Of a stretch of DNA of 64,000 nucleotides, positions 45,477 through 57,467 are shown one piece after another. Made by a program: the position numbers and the translations under genes. The notes below the pieces were generated by a model that saw only the letters and a list, made by a program, of their open reading frames with translations, was not told where the DNA came from and ran no database searches. Where the stretch lies: NCBI RefSeq assembly GCF_037975245.1, contig NC_092565.1:11590499-11654498 (forward strand). Direction: 5' to 3'. Numbering within the stretch: the stretch's first letter is position 1; the number at the start of each line of letters is the position of its first letter. The stretch comes from Apostichopus japonicus. Lineage: Eukaryota > Echinodermata > Holothuroidea > Aspidochirotida > Stichopodidae.

Positions 45477-45653
45477 TACCTGGTTGATCCTGCCAGTAGT
45501 CATATGCTTGTCTCGAAGATTAAGCAATGCACGGCTAAGTACAATCCTGAACATATAAGAGAAACTGCAGATGGCTCATTAGATCAGTTATGGTTTATTG
45601 GAGAAAGTCTTATACCATGGATAACTGTGGTAATTCTAGAGCTTATACTAATG
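45477..45653 (+). pseudogene. 18S rRNA 5'-terminal fragment (copy 14), promoterless
   Basis: Private change GAACATATAAGAG (others GAACATACAAGAG). The only head in the window without an A-type promoter upstream. Confidence 0.93.
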
Positions 45654-46281
45654 AGAGAGAAAGGAAAAGTTAGAAGAGAGAAGGCTTCTCGCGTTGCTTG
45701 GTGGATGGCACGAGTGTCATGCGACCGGGCGGAGGGCAGAGTCGTAAGCCGAAGGCGACGGCAGGCCGGCCCGATCCACCCGCAGAGATGAGAGAGAAAG
45801 TAGAATGGAGAGATGAAGAATGAGAGAGGAAGGAGAAGAGAGAAGGCTTCTCGCGTTGCTTGGTGGCTGGCACGAGTGTCATGCGACCGGGCGGAGGGCA
45901 GAACGGCAGGTCGAAGGCGACGGCAGGCCGGCCCGAATCACCCGCAGAGATCTGGATCTCGTTCGAGAATTCGTGATCTCGTGGGGGCAGTCGGGAGGGG
46001 CAGTCGAGTCAATCCGAGACTCGTGAAGGCTTTCAATATCTGTCGTGTGTGTATAAATGTCATGGTTGGACACTTGCGGGCCCTCTCGTAGGGTCGGCCG
46101 TCGTTTCTTCGCGACCATGTGTTGCAACTCGGCGCTCTCACGGGGTTCATCCACTCCCCCCCCCCCCCCCCGTGAGCAGAGGTGTCCCTCCGTGCACACG
46201 TATATATCAACGTTCAGATATGAAGCTTTCGCGGACGGGAGTCCACCCGAGACTCGAAAAGGCTCCTTGCCTGTGGTGCGT
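45654..46281 (+). repeat. Epsilon/B unit, truncated in its middle
   Basis: B box at 46052, C-run of 16. The first half ends at CCTGTGGTGCGT and jumps to GAGGGGGTAGTCGGGAGG, the end of a delta block, so the second B half is missing. Confidence 0.88.
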
Positions 46282-46941
46282 GAGGGGGTAGTCGGGAGGG
46301 GTAGTCGAGTCGATCCGATACTCGAGAAGGCCTTCAATATCTGTCGTATGTGTATAAATGTCATGGTTGGACTCGTGCAAGATATATCCGGGAGCAACCC
46401 CGACACTCCTCTGAAAATACGGGTTGCTCCCAGGTGAGAAGGTCGATTGTGTGGTCGATGGCACGAGTGTCATGCGACCGGGCGAGGGCCGAGTATTTAG
46501 CCGACGGTGACGGCAGGCCGCCCGATGGAGAAACGGTCAGATATCGAGCTTTCATCACGGGACCCGTTCGGGCTTGTTGCCGTTGCTGCGACCATGTGTT
46601 GCACTCGGCGCTCTGTACGGGCTTTTTCATCCAAGCAACGAATGCACGCTCGAGGCGTGCGATTGCTCTCCTCTATAACAGTGGACGAGCCGTCGCCCTC
46701 CCGCGTCGCCCTCCCGCGTCGCTTCGAACCGGTCCCGTGTCCAAGGCGGGACCACTGCGACTCCTCTCGAAACGACCCAGTCGACTCGGGTAGAGATATA
46801 CACCTCGAGAATCCCTTCGGGCGGTTCTTCGATCACTGTACCGTAATAGCACGGCATCGAAGGTTGAGGATTAAGAGAGAAAGGGGAGTGCGAGAGCGAC
46901 TACAGGATGGCGAACGGGCCTAGCCCGGTTCCGTCGACCGT
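46282..46941 (+). other. 5' ETS-like leader with 13-bp duplication
   Basis: Only 25 bp of delta precede the promoter. Leader 46382-46941 has the CCCTCCCGCGTCG duplication of 24126-24685, plus GATTAAGAG and GCGACTACAGG. Confidence 0.72.
46307..46381 (+). promoter_or_regulatory. A-type promoter-like element
   Basis: Box at 46353, 589 bp before 18S. Confidence 0.45.
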
Positions 46942-47118
46942 TACCTGGTTGATCCTGCCAGTAGTCATATGCTTGTCTCGAAGATTAAGCAATGCACGGC
47001 TAAGTACAATCCTGAACATACAAGAGAAACTGCAGATGGCTCATTAGATCAGTTATGGTTTATTGGAGAAAGTCTTATACCATGGATAACTGTGGTAATT
47101 CTAGAGCTTATACTAATG
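46942..47118 (+). pseudogene. 18S rRNA 5'-terminal fragment (copy 15)
   Basis: Reference-like copy with GATTAAGC. Confidence 0.93.
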
Positions 47119-47931
47119 AGAGAGAAAGGAAAAGGGAGAAGAGAGAAGGCTTCTCGCGTTGCTTGGTGGATGGCACGAGTGTCATGCGACCGGGCGGAGG
47201 GCAGAGTCGTAGGCCGAAGGCGACGGCAGGCCGGCCCGATCTACCCGCAGAGATGAGAGAGAAAGTAGAATGGAGAGATGAAGAATGAGAGAGGAAGGAG
47301 AAGAGAGAAGGCTACTCGCGTTGCTTGGTGGCTGGCACGAGTGTCATGCGACCGGGCGGAGGGCAGAGCGGCAGGCCGAAGGCGACGGCAGGCCGGCCCG
47401 ATTCACCCGCAGAGATCTGGATCTCGTTCGAGAATTCGAGATCTCGTGGGGGCAGTCGGGAGGGGCATTCGAGTCGATCCGAGACTCGTGAAGGCTTTCA
47501 ATATCTGTCGTGTGTGTATAAATGTCATGGTTGGACACTTGCGGGCCCTCTCGTAGGGTCGGCCGTCGTTTCTTCGCGACCATGTGTTGCAACTCGGCGC
47601 TCTCACGGGGTTCATCCACTCACCCCCGTGAGCAGAGGTGTCCCTCCGTGCACACGTATATATCAACGTTCAGATATGAAGCTTTCGCGGACGGGAGTCC
47701 ACCCGAGACTCGAAAAGGCTCCTTGCCTGTGGTGCGTAAATATTTTTGCACGTCTAGACTCTTGCTGGCCTTCTCGGTAGGGTCAGCCGTCGTTTCATCG
47801 CGACCATGTGTTGCAACTCGGCGCTCAGAACGGGGGTTTTCACCCACTCGCCCCGTGAGCAGAAGATTCTTTCGTGCATATTATCTACAAACCCAGATAT
47901 TGAGCTTTTTCATCCGCAGAACCCCCGGTGG
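47119..47931 (+). repeat. Epsilon/B unit
   Basis: B box at 47517, A-interrupted C-run. Epsilon has CGATCTACCCGC, shared with 19099-19912. Confidence 0.9.
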
Positions 47932-49001
47932 AGAAGAGAGAGAAGAGAGAGAGAGGAGAGATGAAAGGGAGAAGAGAGAAGGCTTCTCGCGTTGCTTGGT
48001 GGATGGCACGAGTGTCATGCGACCTGGCGGAGGGTAGAGCGGCAGGCCGAAGGCGACGGCAGGCCGGCCCGATTCACCCGCAGAGATCTGGATCTCGTTC
48101 GAGAATTCGAGATCTCGTGGGGGGAGTCGGGAGGGGCACTGGAGAAGGGAGAGATGAGAGATGAGAGATGAGAGAGAAAGGAGAGGGGAGAAGGGAGAAG
48201 AGAGAAGGCTTCTCGCGTTATTCGGTGGATGGCACAAGTTTCATGAGAGAAAGGAGAAGGGAGAGATGAGAGATGAGAGATGAGAGAGAAAGGAGAAGGG
48301 AGAAGAGAGTAGGCTTCTCGCGTTGCTTGGTGGATGGCACGAGTGTCATGCGACCTGGCAGAGTGGCGGGTCGAAGGCGACGGCAGGCCGGCCCGATGCA
48401 TCTGCAAGATCTGACCCTCGTTCGAGATTTTGAGATCTCTTTAGTGTAGCGGGTATTGGCTTAAGTGTGTGATCCAATGGTCAGAACGAGTGGGCAGAGT
48501 GAATCGGATTCTATATATGAGGGGGGTTGTAGAGTCGATCCAAGACTCGAGAAGGCTTTTAATATCTGTCGTGGGTGTATAAATGTCATGGTTGGACACT
48601 TGCGGGCCCTCTCGTAGGGTCGGCCGTCGTTTCTTCGCGACCATGTGTTGCAACTCGGCGCTCTCACGGGGTTCATCCACTCCCCCCCCCCCCCCCCGTG
48701 AGCAGAGGTGTCCCTCCGTGCACACGTATATATCAACGTTCAGATATGAAGCTTTCGCGGACGGGAGTCCACCCGAGACTCGAAAAGGCTCCTTGCCTGT
48801 GGTGCGTAAATATTTTTGCACGTCTAGACTCTTGCTGGCCTTCTCGGTAGGGTCAGCCGTCGTTTCATCGCGACCATGTGTTGCAACTCGGCGCTCAGAA
48901 CGGGGGTTTTCACCCACTCGCCCCGTGAGCAGAAGATTTTTTCGTGCATATTATCTACAAACCCAGATATTGAGCTTTTTCATCCGCAGAACCCCCGGTG
49001 G
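47932..49001 (+). repeat. Alpha/beta2/gamma/B unit
   Basis: B box at 48578, C-run of 16. Alpha carries the GGGCACTGGAGAAGG marker of 19913-20981. Beta2 has GCGTTATTCGG and CAAGTTTCATG. Confidence 0.9.
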
Positions 49002-49690
49002 AGAAGAGAGAAGAGAGAGAGAGGAGAGATGAAAGGGAGAAGAGAGAAGGCTTCTCGCGTTGCTTGGTGGATGGCACGAGTGTCATGCGACCTGGCGGAG
49101 GGTAGAGCGGCAGGCCGAAGGCGACGGCAGGCCGGCCCGATTCACCCGCAGAGATCTGGATCTCGTTCGAGAATTCGAGATCTCGTGGGGGACAGTCGGG
49201 AGGGGCAGTCGATCAGAGAGAAAGGAGAAGGGAGAGATGAGAGATGATCAGAGAGAAAGGAGAGGGGAGAAGGGAGAAGAGAGAAGGCTTCTCGCGTTGT
49301 TCGGTGGATGGCACAAGTGTCATGAGAGAAAGGAGAAGGGAGAGATGAGAGATGAGAGAGAAAGGAGAAGGGAGAAGAGAGTAGGCTTCTCGCGTTGCTT
49401 GGTGGATGGCACGAGTGTCATGCGACCTGGCAGAGTGGCGGGTCGAAGGCGACGGCAGGCCGGCCCGATGCATCTGCAAGATCTGACCCTCGTTCGAGAT
49501 TTTGAGATCTCTTTAGTGTAGCGGGTATTGGCTTAAGTGTGTGATCCAATGGTCAGAACGAGTGGGCAGAGTGAATCGGATTCTATATATGAGGGGGGGT
49601 TGTAGAGTCGATCCAAGACTCGAGAAGGCTTTTAATATCTGTCGTGGGTGTATAAATGTCATGGTTGGACACTTGCGGGCCCTCTCGTAG
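49002..49690 (+). repeat. Alpha/beta2/gamma and truncated B promoter
   Basis: B-type box at 49651, but the B unit is cut 40 bp later at CCCTCTCGTAG. Bases 49081-49690 are the first copy of the 610-bp duplication. Confidence 0.9.
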
Positions 49691-50300
49691 TGTCATGCGA
49701 CGGGGCGGAGGGTAGAGCGGCAGGCCGAAGGCGACGGCAGGCCGGCCCGATTCACCCGCAGAGATCTGGATCTCGTTCGAGAATTCGAGATCTCGTGGGG
49801 GACAGTCGGGAGGGGCAGTCGATCAGAGAGAAAGGAGAAGGGAGAGATGAGAGATGATCAGAGAGAAAGGAGAGGGGAGAAGGGAGAAGAGAGAAGGCTT
49901 CTCGCGTTGTTCGGTGGATGGCACAAGTGTCATGAGAGAAAGGAGAAGGGAGAGATGAGAGATGAGAGAGAAAGGAGAAGGGAGAAGAGAGTAGGCTTCT
50001 CGCGTTGCTTGGTGGATGGCACGAGTGTCATGCGACCTGGCAGAGTGGCGGGTCGAAGGCGACGGCAGGCCGGCCCGATGCATCTGCAAGATCTGACCCT
50101 CGTTCGAGATTTTGAGATCTCTTTAGTGTAGCGGGTATTGGCTTAAGTGTGTGATCCAATGGTCAGAACGAGTGGGCAGAGTGAATCGGATTCTATATAT
50201 GAGGGGGGGTTGTAGAGTCGATCCAAGACTCGAGAAGGCTTTTAATATCTGTCGTGGGTGTATAAATGTCATGGTTGGACACTTGCGGGCCCTCTCGTAG
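49081..50300 (+). repeat. 610-bp direct tandem duplication (two copies)
   Basis: Bases 49081-49690 and 49691-50300 match except for CCTGGCGG versus CGGGGCGG near their left ends. Both carry private markers found nowhere else in the window: GATGATCAGAGAGAAAGG and a G-run before TTGTAGAGTCG that is one base longer than usual. Each copy ends with a B-type promoter cut at CCCTCTCGTAG and joined to TGTCATGCGAC of an alpha block. A third, partial copy starts at 50301. Confidence 0.93.
49691..50300 (+). repeat. Alpha/beta2/gamma and truncated B promoter, second copy
   Basis: B-type box at 50261. Nearly identical to the preceding 610 bp. Confidence 0.9.
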
Positions 50301-50890
50301 TGTCATGCGACGGGGCGGAGGGCAGAGCGGCAGGCCGAAGGCGACGGCAGGCCGGCCCGATTCACCCGCAGAGATCTGGATCTCGTTCGAGAATTCGAGA
50401 TCTCGTGGGGGCAGTCGGGAGGGGCATTCGAGTCGATCCGAGACTCGTGAAGGCTTTCAATATCTGTCGTGTGTGTATAAATGTCATGGTTGGACACTTG
50501 CGGGCCCTCTCGTAGGGTCGGCCGTCGTTTCTTCGCGACCATGTGTTGCAACTCGGCGCTCTCACGGGGTTCATCCACTCCCCCCCGTGAGCAGAGGTGT
50601 CCCTCCGTGCACACGTATATATCAACGTTCAGATATGAAGCTTTCGCGGACGGGAGTCCACCCGAGACTCGAAAAGGCTCCTTGCCTGTGGTGCGTAAAT
50701 ATTTTTGCACGTCTAGACTCTTGCTGGCCTTCTCGGTAGGGTCAGCCGTCGTTTCATCGCGACCATGTGTTGCAACTCGGCGCTCAGAACGGGGTTTTTC
50801 ACCCAATCGCCCCGTGAGCAGAAGATTCTTTCGTGCATGTTATCTACAAACCCAGATATTGAGCTTTTTCATCCGCAGAACCCCCGGTGG
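50301..50890 (+). repeat. Epsilon2-like/B unit
   Basis: Starts TGTCATGCGACGGGGCGG like the 610-bp repeat, then goes by GGGGCATTCGAGTCGATCC into a complete B unit with box at 50476 and C-run of 7. Second half has GGGGTTTTTCACCCAATCG. Confidence 0.9.
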
Positions 50891-52033
50891 AGAAGAGAGA
50901 AGAGAGAGAGAGGAGAGATGAAAGGGAGAAGAGAGAAGGCTTCTCGCGTTGCTTGGTGGATGGCACGAGTGTCATGCGACCTGGCGGAGGGTAGAGCGGC
51001 AGGCCGAAGGCGACGGCAGGCCGGCCCGATTCACCCGCAGAGATCTGGATCTCGTTCGAGAATTCGAGATCTCGTGGGGGACAGTCGGGAGGGGCAGTCG
51101 ATCAGAGAGAAAGGAGAAGGGAGAGATGAGAGATAAGAGAGAAAGGAGAAGTGAGAAGGGAGAAGGCTTCTCGTGTTTTTTGTTGGTTGGCACAAGTGTC
51201 ATGAGAGAAAGGAGAGATGATAGCGAAGGGAGAAGAGAGAAGGCTTCTCGCGTTGCTTGGTGATTGGCACGAGTGTCATGCGACCGTGCGGAGGGCAGAG
51301 TCGCAGGCCGAAGGCCGAAGGCGACGGCAGGCCGGCCCGATTCACCCACAGAGATCATCGGTCTCGTTCGAAGTTTCGAGATCTCGTGGGGGGTAGTCGG
51401 GAGGGGTAGTCGAGTCGATCCGATACTCGAGAAGGCCTTCAATATCTGTCGTATGTGTATAAATGTCATGGTTGGACTCGTGCAAGATATATCCGGGAGC
51501 AACCCCGACACTCCTCTGAAAATACGGGTTGCTCCCAGGTGAGAAGGTCGATTGTGTGGTCGATGGCACGAGTGTCATGCGACCGGGCGAGGGCCGAGTA
51601 TTTAGCCGACGGTGACGGCAGGCCGCCCGATGGAGAAACGGTCAGATATCGAGCTTTCATCACGGGACCCGTTCGGGCTTGTTGCCGTTGCTGCGACCAT
51701 GTGTTGCACTCGGCGCTCTGTACGGGCTTTTTCATCCAAGCAACGAATGCACGCTCGAGGCGTGCGATTGCTCTCCTCTATAATAGTGGACGAGCCGTCG
51801 CCCTCCCGCGTCGCTTCGAACCGGTCCCGTGTCCAAGGCGGGACCACTGCGACTCCTCTCGAAACGACCCAGTCGACTCGGGTAGAGATATACACCTCGA
51901 GAATCCCTTCGGGCGGTTCTTCGATCACTGTACCGTAATAGCACGGCATCGAAGGTTGAGGATTGAGAGAGAAAGGGGAGTGCGAGAGCGACTCCAGGAT
52001 GGCGAACGGGCCTAGCCCGGTTCCGTCGACCGT
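50891..52033 (+). other. Alpha/beta/delta spacer plus 5' ETS-like leader
   Basis: Leader 51487-52033 with CTATAATAGTGG. Delta has GCGACCGTGCGG and beta GATGATAGCGAAGG. All three are shared with 58791-59915. Confidence 0.72.
51412..51486 (+). promoter_or_regulatory. A-type promoter-like element
   Basis: Box at 51458. Consensus sequence, 576 bp before 18S. Confidence 0.45.
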
Positions 52034-52210
52034 TACCTGGTTGATCCTGCCAGTAGTCATATGCTTGTCTCGAAGATTTAGCAATGCACGGCTAAGTACA
52101 ATCCTGAACATACAAGAGAAACTGCAGATGGCTCATTAGATCAGTTATGGTTTATTGGAGAAAGTCTTATACCATGGATAACTGTGGTAATTCTAGAGCT
52201 TATACTAATG
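52034..52210 (+). pseudogene. 18S rRNA 5'-terminal fragment (copy 16)
   Basis: GATTTAGC form with the GAGAGAGGAAGG junction. Confidence 0.93.
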
Positions 52211-53024
52211 AGAGAGGAAGGAAAAGGGAGAAGAGAGAAGGCTTCTCGCGTTGCTTGGTGGATGGCACGAGTGTCATGCGACCGGGCGGAGGGCAGAGTC
52301 GTAGGCCGAAGGCGACGGCAGGCCGGCCCGATCCACCCGCAGAGATGAGAGAGAAAGTAGAATGGAGAGATGAAGAATAAGAGAGGAAGGAGAAGAGAGA
52401 AGGCTTCTCGCGTTGCTTGGTGGCTGGCACGAGTGTCATGCGACCGGGCGGAGGGCAGAGCGGCAGGCCGAAGGCGACGGCAGGCCGGGCCGATTCACCC
52501 GCAGAGATCTGGATCTCGTTCGAGAATTCGAGATCTCGTGGGGGGCAGTCGGGAGGGGCATTCGAGTCGATCCGAGACTCGTGAAGGCTTTCAATATCTG
52601 TCGTGTGTGTATAAATGTCATGGTTGGACACTTGCGGGCCCTCTCGTAGGGTCGGCCGTCGTTTCTTCGCGACCATGTGTTGCAACTCGGCGCTCTCACG
52701 GGGTTCATCCACTCGACCCCGTGAGCAGAGGTGTCCCTCCGTGCACACGTATATATCAACGTTCAGATATGAAGCTTTCGCGGACGGGAGTCCACCCGAG
52801 ACTCGAAAAGGCTCCTTGCCTGTGGTGCGTAAATATTTTTGCACGTCTAGACTCTTGCTGGCCTTCTCGGTAGGGTCAGCCGTCGTTTCATCGCGACCAT
52901 GTGTTGCAACTCGGCGCTCAGAGCGGGGGTTTTCACCCACTCGCCCCGTGAGCAGAAGGTTCTTTCGTGCATATTATCTACAAACCCAGATATTGAGCTT
53001 TTTCATCCGCAGAACCCCCGGTGG
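52211..53024 (+). repeat. Epsilon/B unit
   Basis: B box at 52610. The C-run is degenerate (CACTCGACCCCGTG). From 52876 this unit lies inside the long duplicated segment. Confidence 0.9.
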
Positions 53025-53858
53025 AGAAGAGAGAGAAGAGAGAGAGAGAGAAGGGAAGAGAGGAGAGATGAAAGGGAGAAGAGAGAAGGCTTCTCGCGTT
53101 GCTTGGTGGATGGCACGAGTGTCATGCGACCTTGCGGAGGGTAGAGCGGCAGGCCGAAGGCGACGGCAGGCCGGCCCGATTCACCCGCAGAGATCTGGAT
53201 CTCGTTCGAGAATTCGAGATCTCGTGGGGGACAGTCGGGAGGGGCAGTCGATCAGAGAGAAAGGAGAAGGGAGAGATGAGAGATGAGAGAGAAAGGAGAA
53301 GTGAGAAAGGAGAAGGCTTCTCGTGTTTTTTGTTGGTTGGCACAAGTGTCATGAGAGAAAGGAGAGATGATAGAGAAGGGAGAAGAGAGAAGGCTTCTCG
53401 CGTTGCTTGGTGATTGGCACGAGTGTCATGCGACCGGGCGGAGGGCAGAGTCGCAGGCCGAAGGCCGAAGGCGACGGCAGGCCGGCCCGATTCACCCACA
53501 GAGATCATCGGTCTCGTTCGAAGTTTCGAGATCTCGTGAGGGGTAGTCGGGAGGGGTAGTCGAGTCGATCCGATACTCGAGAAGGCCTTCAATATCTGTC
53601 GTATGTGTATAAATGTCATGGTTGGACTCGTGCAAGATATATCCGGGAGCAACCCCGACACTCCTCTGAATATACGGGTTGCTCCCAGGTGAGAAGGTCG
53701 ATTGTGTGGTCGATGGCACGAGTGTCATCCGACCGGGCGAGGGCCGAGTATTTAGCCGACGGTGACGGTGACACTCGCCCCGTGAGCAGAAGATTCTTTC
53801 GTGCATATTATCTACAAACCCAGATATTGAGCTTTTTCATACGCAGAACCCCCGGTGG
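53025..53858 (+). repeat. Alpha/beta/delta spacer and A-to-B fusion leader
   Basis: Counterpart of 150-983 with the same junction GGTGACGGTGACACTCGCC and no 18S head. Confidence 0.88.
53562..53636 (+). promoter_or_regulatory. A-type promoter-like element (fusion copy)
   Basis: Box at 53608, followed by the truncated fusion leader. Confidence 0.45.
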
Positions 53859-54918
53859 AGAAGAGAGAAGAGAGAGAAGAGAGAGAGAGGAGAGATGAAA
53901 GGGAGAAGAGAGAAGGCTTCTCGCGTTGCTTGGTGGATGGCACGAGTGTCATGCGACCTGGCGGAGGGTAGAGCGGCAGGCCGAAGGCGACGGCAGGCCG
54001 GCCCGATTCACCCGCAGAGATCTGGATCTCGTTCGAGAATTCGAGATGTCGTGGGGGGCAGTGGGAGGGGCAGTCGATCAGAGAGAAAGGAGAAGAGAGA
54101 GATGAGAGATGAGAGAGAAAGGAGAGGGGAGAAGGGAGAAGAGAGAAGGCTTCTCCCGTTGTTCGGTGGATGGCACAAGTGTCATGAGAGAAAGGAGAAG
54201 GGAGATATGAGAGAGAAATTAGAAGGGAGAAGAGAGTAGGCTTCTCGCGTTGCTTGGTGGATGGCACGAGTGTCATGCGACCTGGCAGAATGGCGGGTCG
54301 AAGGCGACGGCAGGCCGGCCCGATGCATCTGCAAGATCTGACCCTCGTTCGAGATTTTGAGATCTCTTTAGTGTAGCGGGTATTGGCTTAAGTGTGTGAT
54401 CCAATGGTCAGAACGAGTGGGCAGAGTGAATCGGATTCTATATATGAGGGGGGTTGTAGAGTCGATCCAAGACTCGAGAAGGCTTTTAATATCTGTCGTG
54501 GGTGTATAAATGTCATGGTTGGACACTTGCGGGCCCTCTCGTAGGGTCGGCCGTCGTTTCTTCGCGACCATGTGTTGCAACTCGGCGCTCTCACGGGGTT
54601 CATCCACTCCCCCCGTGAGCAGAGGTGTCCCTCCGTGCACACGTATATATCAACGTTCAGATATGAAGCTTTCGCGGACGGGAGTCCACCCGAGACTGGA
54701 AAAGGCTCCTTGCCTGTGGTGCGTAATTATTTTTGCACGTCTAGACTCTTGCTGGCCTTCTCGGTAGGGTCAGCCGTCGTTTCATCGCGACCATGTGTTG
54801 CAACTCGGCGCTCGGAGCGGGGGTTTTCACCCACTCGCCCCGTGAGCAGAAGGTTCTTTCGTGCATATTATCCACAAACCCAGATATTGAGCTTTTTCAT
54901 CCGCAGAACCCCCGGTGG
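53859..54918 (+). repeat. Alpha/beta2/gamma/B unit
   Basis: B box at 54505, C-run of 6. Counterpart of 984-2044. Differs by CGAGATGTCGTGG, GGGCAGTGGGAGG and GCGTAATTATTTTTGC. Confidence 0.9.
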
Positions 54919-56075
54919 AGAAGAGAGAGAAGAGAGAGAGAGAAGAGAAGAGAGGAGAGATGAAAGGGAGAAGAGAGAAGGCTTCTCGCGTTGCTTGGTG
55001 GATGGCACGAGTGTCATGCGACCTTGCGGAGGGTAGAGCGGCAGGCCGAAGGCGACGGCAGGCCGGCCCGATTCACCCGCAGAGATCTGGATCTCGTTCG
55101 AGAATTCGAGATCTCGTGGGGGACAGTCGGGAGGGGCAGTCGATCAGAGAGAAAGGAGAAGGGAGAGATGAGAGATGAGAGAGGAAGGAGAAGTGAGAAG
55201 GGAGAAGGCTTCTCGTGTTTTTTGTTGGTTGGCACAAGTGTCATGAGAGAAAGGAGAGATGATAGAGATGGGAGAAGAGAGAAGGCTTCTCGCGTTGCTT
55301 GGTGATTGGCACGAGTGTCATGCGACCGGGCGGAGGGCAGAGTCGCAGGCCGAAGGGCGAAGGCGACGGCAGGCCGGCCCGATTCACCCACAGAGATCAT
55401 CGGTCTCGTTCGAAGTTTCGAGATCCCGTGGGGGGTAGTCGGGAGGGGTAGTCGAGTCGATCCGATACTCGAGAAGGCCTTCAATATCTGTCGTATGTGC
55501 ATAAATGTCATGGTTGGACTCGTGCAAGATATATCCGGGAGCAACCCCGACACTCCTCTGAAAATACGGGTTGCTCCCAGGTGAGAAGGTCGATTGTGTG
55601 GTCGATGGCACGAGTGTCATGCGACCGGGCGAGGGCCGAGTATTTAGCCGACGGTGACGGCAGGCCGCCCGATGGAGAAACGGTCAGATATCGAGCTTTC
55701 ATCACGGGACCCGTTCGGGCTTGTTGCCGTTGCTGCGACCATGTGTTGCACTCGGCGCTCTGTACGGGCTTTTTCATCCAAGCAACCAATGCACGCTCGA
55801 GGCGTGCGATTGCTCTCCTCTATAACAGTGGACGAGCCGTCGCCCTCCCGCGTCGCTTCGAACCGGTCCCGTGTCCAAGGCGGGACCACTGCGACTCCTC
55901 TCGAAACGACCCAGTCGACTCGGGTAGAGATATACACCTCGAGAATCCCTTCGGGCGGTTCTTCGATCACTGTACCGTAATAGCACGGCATCGAAGGTTG
56001 AGGACTGAGAGAGAAAGGGGAGTGCGAGAGCGACTCCAGGATGGCGAACGGGCCTAGCCCGGTTCCGTCGACCGT
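54919..56075 (+). other. Alpha/beta/delta spacer plus 5' ETS-like leader
   Basis: Leader 55529-56075, counterpart of 2653-3199. It has AAGCAACCAATG and GGGCGAGGGCC where the partner has AAGCAACGAATG and GGGTGAGGGCC. Confidence 0.72.
55454..55528 (+). promoter_or_regulatory. A-type promoter-like element, CATAAAT variant
   Basis: Box at 55500 is CATAAAT, as in the duplicate at 2624. Confidence 0.45.
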
Positions 56076-56252
56076 TACCTGGTTGATCCTGCCAGTAGTC
56101 ATATGCTTGTCTCGAAGATTTAGCAATGCACGGCTAAGTACAATCCTGAACATACAAGAGAAACTGCAGATGGCTCATTAGATCAGTTATGGTTTATTGG
56201 AGAAAGTCTTATACCATGGATAACTGTGGTAATTCTAGAGCTTATACTAATG
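56076..56252 (+). pseudogene. 18S rRNA 5'-terminal fragment (copy 17)
   Basis: GATTTAGC form, as in its duplicate at 3200. Confidence 0.93.
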
Positions 56253-57467
56253 AGAGAGAAAGGAAAAGGGAGAAGAGAGAAGGCTTCTCGCGTTGCTTGG
56301 TGGATGGCACGAGTGTCATGCGACCTGGCGGAGGGCAGAGTCGTAGGCCGAAGGCGACGGCAGGCCGGCCCGATCCACCCGCAGAGATGAGAGAGAAAGT
56401 AGAATGGAGAGATGAAGAATGAGAGAGGAAGGAGAAGAGAGAAGGCTTCTCGCGTTGCTTGGTGGCTGGCACGAGAGTCATGCGACCGGGCGGAGGGCAG
56501 AGCGGCAGGCCGAAGGCGACGGCAGGCCGGCCCGATTCACCCGCAGAGATCTGGATCTCGTTCGAGAATTCGAGATCTCGTGGGGGCAGTCGGGAGGGGC
56601 ATTCGAGTCGATCAGAGAGAAAGGAGAAGGGAGAGATGAGAGATGAGAGAGAAAGGAGAGGGGAGAAGGGAGAAGAGAGAAGGCTTCTCGCGTTGTTCGG
56701 TGGATGGCACAAGTGTCATGAGAGAAAGGAGAAAGGAGAAGGGAGAGATGAGAGATGAGAGAGAAAGGAGAAGGGAGAAGAGAGTAGGCTTCTCGCGTTG
56801 CTTGGTGGATGGCACGAGTGTCATGCGACCTGGCAGAGTGGCGGGTCGAAGGCGACGGCAGGCCGGCCCGATGCATCTGCAAGATCTGACCCTCGTTCGA
56901 GATTTTGAGATCTCTTTAGTGTAGCGGGTATTGGCTTAAGTGTGTGATCCAATGGTCAGAACGAGTGGGCAGAGTGAATCGGATTCTATATATGAGGGGG
57001 GTTGTAGAGTCGATCCAAGACTCGAGAAGGCTTTTAATATCTGTCGTGGGTGTATAAATGTCATGGTTGGACACTTGCGGGCCCTCTCGTAGGGTCGGCC
57101 GTCGTTTCTTCGCGACCATGTGTTGCAACTCGGCGCTCTCACGGGGTTCATCCACTCCCCCCCGTGAGCAGAGGTGTCCCTCCGTGCACACGTATATATC
57201 AACGTTCAGATATGAAGCTTTCGCGGACGGGAGTCCACCCGAGACTCGAAAAGGCTCCTTGCCTGTGGTGCGTAAATATTTTTGCACGTCTAGACTCTTG
57301 CTGGCCTTCTCGGTAGGGTCAGCCGTCGTTTCATCGCGACCATGTGTTGCAACTCGGCGCTCAGAGCGGGGGTTTTCACCCACTCGCCTCGTGAGCAGAA
57401 GGTTCTTTCGTGCATATTATCTACAAACCCAGATATTGAGCTTTTTCATCCGCAGAACCCCCGGTGG
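56253..57467 (+). repeat. Epsilon/beta2/gamma/B unit (1.2 kb)
   Basis: Same length and same epsilon2-to-alpha chimera as 22309-23523. B box at 57053, C-run of 7. Epsilon begins with CGACCTGGCGG instead of CGACCGGGCGG, marking the edge of the long duplication. Confidence 0.9.

Larger units (their letters stand above)
52876..56335 (+). repeat. Long duplicated segment, copy 2
   Basis: Partner of 1-3459 at an offset of 52,875-52,876 bp. Differences include GTTGCTCCCAGG (copy 1 has GTTGCTAACAGG), TAATTATTTTT for TAAATATTTTT near 54725, and AAGCAACCAATG for AAGCAACGAATG in the leader. Its left edge cannot be set because copy 1 begins at the window edge. Confidence 0.9.

Noticed and set aside
49081-50300. 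Transposon insertion as the cause of the 610-bp duplication
   Set aside because: The repeated DNA is ordinary array sequence. No terminal inverted repeats, target-site duplication or transposase was seen.
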